A DNA stretch of 64,000 bases, taken from Rhodopirellula sp. P2 (GTDB taxonomy: Bacteria > Planctomycetota > Planctomycetia > Pirellulales > Pirellulaceae). The translations under genes and the position numbers were made by a program. Below, in pieces: positions 58,228 through 64,000 of this stretch (its first letter is position 1; the number at the start of each line of letters is the position of its first letter). The stretch covers positions 6,677,001-6,741,000 of the forward strand of contig NZ_CP118225.1 in assembly GCF_028768465.1 (NCBI RefSeq), written 5' to 3'. The notes beneath the pieces were generated by a model, which was not told the origin of the DNA, did no database searches, and saw only the letters and a list, made by a program, of their open reading frames with translations.

Positions 58228-58360
58228 GCGTCTCTGCGTCGAGAAACATCCCATCGATCAGTGCGGCACGAAACGCTAGCCCCCCAAACAATGGAACCAT
58301 CCGAATTCTTGGCGAATCCGGCTACCAGTAGGCCGGACCGTAGCGAAGCGGAGTTCCGGC
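58228..58360 (+). repeat. Direct repeat copy 1 (about 130 bp)
   Basis: GCGTCTCTGCGTCGAGAAAC through GAACCATCCGAATTCTTGGC to GGAGTTCCGGC is repeated almost exactly at 58635-58769. It includes a solo arm of the GGATTCGCCAGAATTC foldback family and is followed by a solo AGAGTAGAACAGTTGTC arm at 58366. Confidence 0.85.
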
Positions 58361-58554
58361 AGCGCAGAGTAGAACAGTTGTCTCAACTGTTTGCGTGAAG
58401 GGGACCGTCTCGTCGAGCGGCATGACGCGATCGCGAGCACGGTTGGACGGAGAGGCGCGGGGGCGCAAAGCACCGGACAATTCCAGACACCCAATCGCGA
58501 GATTCCAAGCAACCGCTTCCCATCTTTCCTCTCACTTCTTTCGAGCGGTCCCAT

Positions 58555-58634
58555 GCGTCTCTGCGCCCTGGCGTCTCTGCGCCCTGGCGTCTCTGCGCCC
58601 TGGCGTCTCTGCGCCCTGGCGTCTCTGAGCCCTG
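58555..58634 (+). repeat. 16-bp tandem repeat, five units
   Basis: GCGTCTCTGCGCCCTG occurs five times head to tail (the fifth has one change), leading straight into the second direct-repeat copy, whose first bases are the same unit. Confidence 0.95.
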
Positions 58635-58769
58635 GCGTCTCTGCGTCAAGAAACATCCCAACGCTCAGCGAGGCACGAAACGCTAGCCCCCCAAACAATG
58701 GAACCATCCGAATTCTTGGCGAATCCGGCTACCAGTAGGCCGGACCGCAGCGATAGCGGAGTTCCGGCG
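58635..58769 (+). repeat. Direct repeat copy 2 (about 130 bp)
   Basis: A second copy of 58228-58360, ending seven bases before the purM stop codon on the opposite strand. It has a few substitutions and a small insertion (GCAGCGATAGCGG). Confidence 0.85.
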
Positions 58770-58775
58770 GTGAGC

Positions 58776-59855
58776 TCAGGCGTCTTTGTAAACGACCTTG
58801 GACGATCCTTCGACGATCCGGCCAATGGGCGAGCAAGTGATGCCGGCCTCGGAAAGCTGGCTGGCGACGCTGGCGGCGTAGTACTCATTGACCACGACGG
58901 CCATGCCGATGCCCATGTTGAAGACGCGCCGCATCTCGGACGTTGCCACGTCACCGGTTTGTTGCAACCAGCGGAAGATGGGGTTGGGCGTCCAGGCGTT
59001 CGGATCGATCTCCGCGTTCACGCCAGGCGGCAGGATCCGGTCCAGGTTCTCTTCGATGCCACCACCGGTGATGTGAGCGATTCCGTGAAGGACTTGCTTG
59101 ACTCGGTAGTGAGACTGGATCGCACGAATCGCCGAGACATAAATCTTGGTCGGACGCAAACAAACTTGAGCGAGTGTTTCAGGTGACGAGCTGTCTTCGT
59201 TCAGTTCATCGATCACATCGCTCCACTGATGCCCATGGTCGGCGATGATTTTTCGAACCAGGGAAAACCCGTTGCTGTGCAGGCCGGACGCTTGCAGTCC
59301 CAACACGACATCGCCGGGGGCAATCAGGTGGCCATCGACCAAACGCTTGCGTTCGACGACCCCGACTGCGAAACCGGCCAAATCATAATCTTCGGTGCCG
59401 TACATATCGGGCATGATCGCGGTTTCGCCACCGAGCAGGGCCAAATCACCATCGACGCAGCCGTCGCTGATTCCTTGGACAATGCGTTCCAAGCGAGCCG
59501 GATCGTCTCGTCCCATCGCGACGTAATCGAGGAAGAACAGCGGTTCCGCACCGGTGCAGATCAGATCGTTGACGCACATCGCGACCAGATCGATTCCCAC
59601 CGTTTCGTGCTGATTCATCGTCTGAGCGATTTTCAGCTTGGTCCCGACCCCATCGGTGCCGCTGACCAAGACGGGTTCTTCGTAGTTACGGGCGAACAGT
59701 TTGCCGGGGAAATCCAGGCGAAACAGTCCCGCGAAACCACCGTCGCTGGGCATGACGCGGGGGCTGAACGTACGGTGCATCAGCCGAGGCAAGCGGCTCA
59801 TCGATTCAGCGTAGACATCCAGATCGACGCCGGCGTCTTTGTAGGTCGAAGCCAT
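58776..59855 (-). CDS. purM: Phosphoribosylformylglycinamidine cyclo-ligase (AIR synthetase)
   Basis: The fifth step of de novo purine synthesis: ATP-dependent ring closure of FGAM to AIR. 359 residues with the family motifs [58 protein letters not shown] (ATP/Mg site), [23 protein letters not shown] and [16 protein letters not shown]. The ATG at 59855 ([19 protein letters not shown]) gives the usual PurM N-terminus; the frame extends 75 codons upstream through sequence that does not resemble the family. No purine neighbours; it is convergent with the cysteine-rich gene across a repeat block. Confidence 0.95.
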   Translation of the reverse strand: MASTYKDAGVDLDVYAESMSRLPRLMHRTFSPRVMPSDGGFAGLFRLDFPGKLFARNYEEPVLVSGTDGVGTKLKIAQTMNQHETVGIDLVAMCVNDLICTGAEPLFFLDYVAMGRDDPARLERIVQGISDGCVDGDLALLGGETAIMPDMYGTEDYDLAGFAVGVVERKRLVDGHLIAPGDVVLGLQASGLHSNGFSLVRKIIADHGHQWSDVIDELNEDSSSPETLAQVCLRPTKIYVSAIRAIQSHYRVKQVLHGIAHITGGGIEENLDRILPPGVNAEIDPNAWTPNPIFRWLQQTGDVATSEMRRVFNMGIGMAVVVNEYYAASVASQLSEAGITCSPIGRIVEGSSKVVYKDA

Positions 59856-60344
59856 GAACGAGAAATTTGACGGGGAGAACGGGCTAGGAAACGCCCAATC
59901 ATGACCGCCCAACCCCGAAATGACGAGACCGGGCCCCGAATTGCCTTGAGAAAGCCCGATTTGCCGCTTGAAAGCCAAATTCGCCAGGCGAAACGGCCTG
60001 TTGATTGACTCGAGTTCACCACCCGACGCGTGAGCGAGGGACCCACGGGCTCGTTGCAATGGCACGCGATCCCTCGTCACGTTTCGGGTTGGGATTCAAT
60101 CAACAACCCGGAAAGCCTCCGGTTTGTCGGGCAAAAAAACAAAAACGGGTCAGCATTTCTGCTTTCTCTGCACGGATCCGCCGCCGCGATGTCACTAACA
60201 AGGGTGGGAGGCCTGCCGCCGCCATTCCGCCCGTCCGGGAACTTGGCTTGCGGTGGACCGTCTCCCAGCGAGCCATTCGTAGGAGCTCGCCCCGATCCAT
60301 CCCTGTCCATTCACCGGACCCTGTCTTTTCACCGGAAATCTCCG
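59856..60344. other. Divergent spacer between purM and an anti-sigma-like gene
   Basis: 489 bases with no gene recognised. A fragment of the GCCCCGG repeat family (GACGCGTGAGCGAGGGACC) lies at about 60027. Frames extending both flanking genes into this spacer have no supporting start signals. Confidence 0.4.
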
Positions 60345-63017
60345 ATGCGTTTGACCCTTCGCACCCTGCTGGCCTACCTCGACGACATGCTCGACGAGCA
60401 AGACGAGAAATTGCTGAAGCAGAAGATCGACGAAAGCACCTACGCGACGTCCTTGGTCGCTCGAATCCAATCCGCGATGGACCACCCGAGTTTGGGTGCC
60501 ATGTCACCCGACGCGGTCGGGCCACTGGAAAACGCGAATGTCATCAGCGAGTACCTCGACAGCACGCTGTCGGCGGAACAAATCGCCGAGGTCGAACGAG
60601 TCTGCTTGGAATCCGACACCACGCTGGCCGAAGCGGCCGCCTGCCACCAAATCTTGACGATGGTGCTGGGCCAACCCGCGCGGGTGAGCGATGGGTTGAA
60701 GGAACGGATCTACACGTTGCCCGCCAGCGAGGCGCTTCGCAACATGGAACAACAGATCGAACGGGCGCCCGACGCGAATCCTTCCAAATCGATCTCCAGC
60801 GCGGAAACCGCTTCGTATTCTTCGCTGGACATTCCTGCCAACGAAAATGCGGCGGCCGACGCATCCGGGGACGCCACCATCGGTCAAGACGACACGCATG
60901 AGGCCACCCCGATCGCTCCGGTCGGCCCCAGCGACTCGGGCGTGGCGGACGCGCCGACACGATTGCGGAACCCGGTGGGACATGCCGCCAATCCAGCCTC
61001 CTCGCGATCCGAAGCCGAATTGGTCGCCCGAACCACACGCGCGATGATGCGCGAGGATGGCTACGGCGGCATGGTCCGCCCCTCGCGAATCACACCGTGG
61101 CTGGTTTCATTGGCCTTGGTCGCCGTGCTGCTGTTTTCACTGGGCAAGATCTTCGCTCCTCTGATCGAGCAACGCATCGCAGATCGGGACAAGGTCAGCG
61201 ACGATGCCGTGACCACTCCCGACACATCCGATCCAACGCCTGCCGCGACGCCCTCTGGTCCCGCACCGCCTGCTCCAGGATCGCCACCGACAACCCCGAT
61301 CCCCGCCGAGGCGTCCGCCGAAACAAGTCCAGAAGTCACAGCCCCAGCGTCCCCAGAGGATTCGGCGACTGGCGATGTCCCCATGACCACCACGCAGACT
61401 CCAGCGGAAACGCTCCCACCTGAAACCGACGTGGCCGACACCGCCCCAGCCTCCACACCAAACACCAGCCCGGATGTCGCGGACGTCGCGCCCGCCGAGA
61501 TGACCGACACAGCCGAAGTCACACCACCGGCGCCGCCAGCAACCGCCCCCATGGAAGCGGAACCAACCGCCGAGGCCACCGAAACGATTCCACCGGAAGT
61601 GGCGGACGCATCCAACGTTGCCAGTGGCACGGAAGTCGCCCATTTGGTCAACGGCCAATCGGTCGTCCTGGTTCAGAACTCAACCGCAAAGACGGTGGAA
61701 GCCAGCGACGCGGTCCAGACCGCTGGCTGGCGTCGATTGTGGCCTGCACTGGCAAAGCCCGAGGATGAAAACGCGGAAGCGAATCCAGAAGCCGCCCCAG
61801 ACGATCGCTTGCGTTTTGTCGGTGCCAGCCAAACGGTCTTGGCCCCTTCCTTGTACCGCCCGATCTTGGCGGGTGACCAAGGCGTCGAATGGACGCTGGC
61901 GGGTCCCACACGCCTGACCATCTCACAAACCCAGTCCGTCGCGGCGACTCCGCCAACGGCCACAACCGAGGAACAAGACGCCGCCGATTCTGACGAACCC
62001 GGTGACGACGCCCAGCCGCCGGAGACCGCGACCGAGCCAACCACATCGGCCAAGACAGTCACCCATTTGCATGACGGCCGCTTGCTGCTGGCATCCACGC
62101 AAGACAACGTGACCGCGATCTGGGAATTGGGTCCACGGACGATCGAAATGACGATGCCGGAATCTCAAACCGTGTTGGCGATTGAGATGACGCACCTGCG
62201 GCCGCTTGGAATGGACCCTCGCGTTCCCGGCAACCGGATGCCCATTTACCGAGTCACTGCGGTGCAAGGCACCGTTGAACTGAAGGTCCAAACGTCAACT
62301 CAAACCGACGAAGACGCAGAATCAGCCCCCGCGGTCGTGACCTTGGAACCGAACCAGCAATGGCGGGGACGCGGCAACGAGGAAGCCGAGGTCAGCGACG
62401 TCGAACGTTTGCCCAACTGGATCGATCCACCTGAAAAAGCCGACTTGCTGGTCACGTCCGCTCGAGAAGGATTGTTGGAATTTGTCAGCCGCGATGGCTC
62501 GTTCGATGACAAACAACTGGAAAAAGAGCTGCGGGAAGCGATGGCGTTTCGACGTGTTGAAGTCTCCGCCTTGGCGGCCCAAACGTTGTTGATGATCGGT
62601 CGTGCGGACGTTTACTTCGGTGCCACGGGCATCCTCAGCACGCCCCGCCATCGCCTGTACTTCACCGAGCACTTTCAGCAACTGCGCCAACACATGGCGT
62701 CCGACGCAGAAGCTGCCAAATCCATCGACGAAGCGATCCAGCAAGCGGAACAAGCCGACGGAAAGACGCTGTTCGAATTGTTGGTGGGATACAACAACGA
62801 ACAACTCGAAGCCGGTGCAGATGCCAAGTTGGTGGAGTACCTGAATTCGAGTTCCATGTCGGTCCGCGTGCTCGCGATTGAAAACTTGCGAGACATCGTG
62901 GGCGACACCCTGGGGTATCGTCCCGACCAAGAAAACGTGTCGCGTCGAAACAGCGACATCAAGAAGTGGCAAGCACGATTGCGTCGCGGCGACATTCGGT
63001 ACTCCACCGAGAAGTGA
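60345..63017 (+). CDS. Large anti-sigma-like membrane protein with Pro/Thr/Ala-rich linker
   Basis: 890 residues. The N-terminus MRLTLRTLLAYLDDMLDEQDEKLLKQKI is a type common in planctomycetes and resembles anti-sigma-factor N-terminal helices (no zinc HxxxCxxC motif). A second similar helical segment follows (VISEYLDSTLSAEQIAEVERVC, about 66-90). One membrane helix lies at about 251-271 (WLVSLALVAVLLFSLGKIF), then a 140-residue Pro/Thr/Ala/Glu linker likely to span the envelope. The outer region (about 425-690) has FecR-like beta segments such as VAHLVNGQSVVLVQN and LEPNQQWRGRG, and the last 170 residues are helical. A GGAAA site precedes the ATG. An envelope-to-sigma signalling role is inferred; no sigma factor gene is adjacent. 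Confidence 0.72.
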   Translation: MRLTLRTLLAYLDDMLDEQDEKLLKQKIDESTYATSLVARIQSAMDHPSLGAMSPDAVGPLENANVISEYLDSTLSAEQIAEVERVCLESDTTLAEAAACHQILTMVLGQPARVSDGLKERIYTLPASEALRNMEQQIERAPDANPSKSISSAETASYSSLDIPANENAAADASGDATIGQDDTHEATPIAPVGPSDSGVADAPTRLRNPVGHAANPASSRSEAELVARTTRAMMREDGYGGMVRPSRITPWLVSLALVAVLLFSLGKIFAPLIEQRIADRDKVSDDAVTTPDTSDPTPAATPSGPAPPAPGSPPTTPIPAEASAETSPEVTAPASPEDSATGDVPMTTTQTPAETLPPETDVADTAPASTPNTSPDVADVAPAEMTDTAEVTPPAPPATAPMEAEPTAEATETIPPEVADASNVASGTEVAHLVNGQSVVLVQNSTAKTVEASDAVQTAGWRRLWPALAKPEDENAEANPEAAPDDRLRFVGASQTVLAPSLYRPILAGDQGVEWTLAGPTRLTISQTQSVAATPPTATTEEQDAADSDEPGDDAQPPETATEPTTSAKTVTHLHDGRLLLASTQDNVTAIWELGPRTIEMTMPESQTVLAIEMTHLRPLGMDPRVPGNRMPIYRVTAVQGTVELKVQTSTQTDEDAESAPAVVTLEPNQQWRGRGNEEAEVSDVERLPNWIDPPEKADLLVTSAREGLLEFVSRDGSFDDKQLEKELREAMAFRRVEVSALAAQTLLMIGRADVYFGATGILSTPRHRLYFTEHFQQLRQHMASDAEAAKSIDEAIQQAEQADGKTLFELLVGYNNEQLEAGADAKLVEYLNSSSMSVRVLAIENLRDIVGDTLGYRPDQENVSRRNSDIKKWQARLRRGDIRYSTEK

Positions 63018-63024
63018 CGCCACG

Positions 63025-64000
63025 ACGACACCTGTCACCGCTCCGCGGTTGAACCAGGTGGAAACGTTCCCGGCAACAGTCGCAGAGCGACGGCATGGGA
63101 GAGCCTTGGGTTTCAACCCAAGGTGCCCAAGATCGCCATGCATCGGCAAGTCGCGGAGCGACGACAGTTGCCCCTGCATCACGACGCCTGGCACCGCTCC
63201 GCGGCTTTGGTGTGCGGGGCTACGGCCGAGAACTCGGGTTGAAACCCGAGCCTGACAAATGTTACCGCGCCGCGGTTGAATCGGGTGAAAACGTTCCCGG
63301 CAACAGTCGCGGAGCGGCCGCATGGGAGAGCCTTGGGTTTCAACCCAAGGTGCCCAAGATCGCCATGCATCGGCAAGTCGCGGAGCGACGACAGTTGCCC
63401 CTGCATCACGACACCTGTCACCGCTCCGCGGCTTTGGGGCGGAGGGGCTACGGCCGAGAACTCGGGTTGAAACCCGAGCCTGACAAATGTCACCGCTCCG
63501 CGGTTGAACCAGGTGAAAGCGTTCCCGGCAACAGTCGCGGAGCGACGGCATGGGAGAGCCTTGGGTTTCAACCCAAGGTGCCCAAGATCGCCATGCATCG
63601 GCAAGTCGCGGAGCGACGACAGTTGCCCCTGCATCACGACACCTGTCACCGCTCCGCGGCTTTGGGGCGGAGGAGCTACGACTGAGAACTCGGGTTGAAA
63701 CCCGAGCCTGACAAATGTCACCGCGCCGCGGTTGAAACAGGTGGAAGCTTTCCCTTCAACAGTCGCGGAGCGACGGCATGGGAGAGCCTTGGGTTTCAAC
63801 CCAAGGTGCCCAAGATTGCCATGCATCGGCAAGTCGCGGAGCGACGACAGTTGCGGAGCGACGACAGTTGCCCCTGCATCACGACACCTGTCACCGCTCC
63901 GCGGCTTTGGGGGGCGGAACTACGGCCGAGAACTCGGGTTGAAACCCGAGCCTGACAAATGTCACCGCTCCGCGGTTGAATCGGGTGGAAACGTTCCCGG
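63025..64000 (+). repeat. Tandem array, period 227-228 bp, running off the window
   Basis: The palindrome CCTTGGGTTTCAACCCAAGG starts at 63104, 63331, 63559 and 63787. Each unit also has CTCGGGTTGAAACCCGAG, CACCGCTCCGCGG and GTCGCGGAGCGACGACAG. The fourth unit has an extra GCGGAGCGACGACAGTT duplication near 63845. The array starts just after the stop of the anti-sigma-like gene and has no gene. Confidence 0.95.

Noticed and set aside
62322-63551. Open frame of 409 codons on the minus strand across the anti-sigma-like gene and the terminal array
   Set aside because: It is antisense to a well-supported gene and continues through non-coding repeats.

Overview
The window looks like a piece of a Rhodopirellula-type chromosome (Pirellulaceae, Planctomycetota). 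The evidence is planctomycete-like: dispersed ribosomal protein genes, a coenzyme-B12-type ribonucleotide reductase, very large type IV pilin-like proteins (one about 2,356 residues), an AYLDD-type anti-sigma-like membrane protein, an extremely cysteine-rich exported protein, weak or absent Shine-Dalgarno sites at several starts, and long gene-poor spacers full of palindromic and microsatellite repeats. The assignment rests on protein and layout recognition only; no database search was possible.

Layout. 1-2.2 kb: rplL, rplJ and rplA on the minus strand, with structured RNA signals around rplJ. 2.8-8.2 kb: a GT2 glycosyltransferase, a small conserved protein (minus), then ffh, rpsP, trmD and rplS on the plus strand (protein targeting, 30S and 50S proteins, tRNA m1G37 methylation; no rimM). 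8.2-9.2 kb: composite repeat locus. 9.5-13.5 kb: a class-I glutamine amidotransferase-like (peptidase C26) protein that has lost its cysteine nucleophile, an OleA-type thiolase and an exported TraB/GumN-like protein. 13.5-15.5 kb: tandem 391-bp repeats and TIR elements. 15.5-21.2 kb: a coiled-coil membrane protein (minus) and polA with an extra N-terminal domain.

22.1-44.5 kb is the main locus: a minus-strand gene train encoding a type IV pilus/type II secretion-like machine. In transcription order it has a PilB/GspE ATPase, PilT, a second GspE/PilB ATPase, a four-helix-bundle protein, GspF/PilC, and then six pilin-like proteins, several coupled by 4-nt ATGA overlaps and ending with a giant GspK-like protein and a GspJ-like protein. 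No secretin or prepilin peptidase gene is in the window.

44.7-64 kb: a nine-unit 231-bp tandem array, an FHA-EAL protein, nrdJ with a probable NrdR operator pair, another composite repeat locus, leuA, an HtrA-like protease, a cysteine-rich exported protein with a strong terminator, purM, an 890-residue anti-sigma-like protein, and a tandem array that runs off the window end.

The most unusual content is (i) the repeat landscape: several palindromic or TIR-bounded families plus compound (GAGCAC)n-(GAAGCTA)n arrays in the same order at three loci; (ii) the giant pseudopilin operon; (iii) the Cys-to-Gly C26 protein; and (iv) a second, orphan NrdR-like operator pair at 10.6 kb with no nrd gene beside it.
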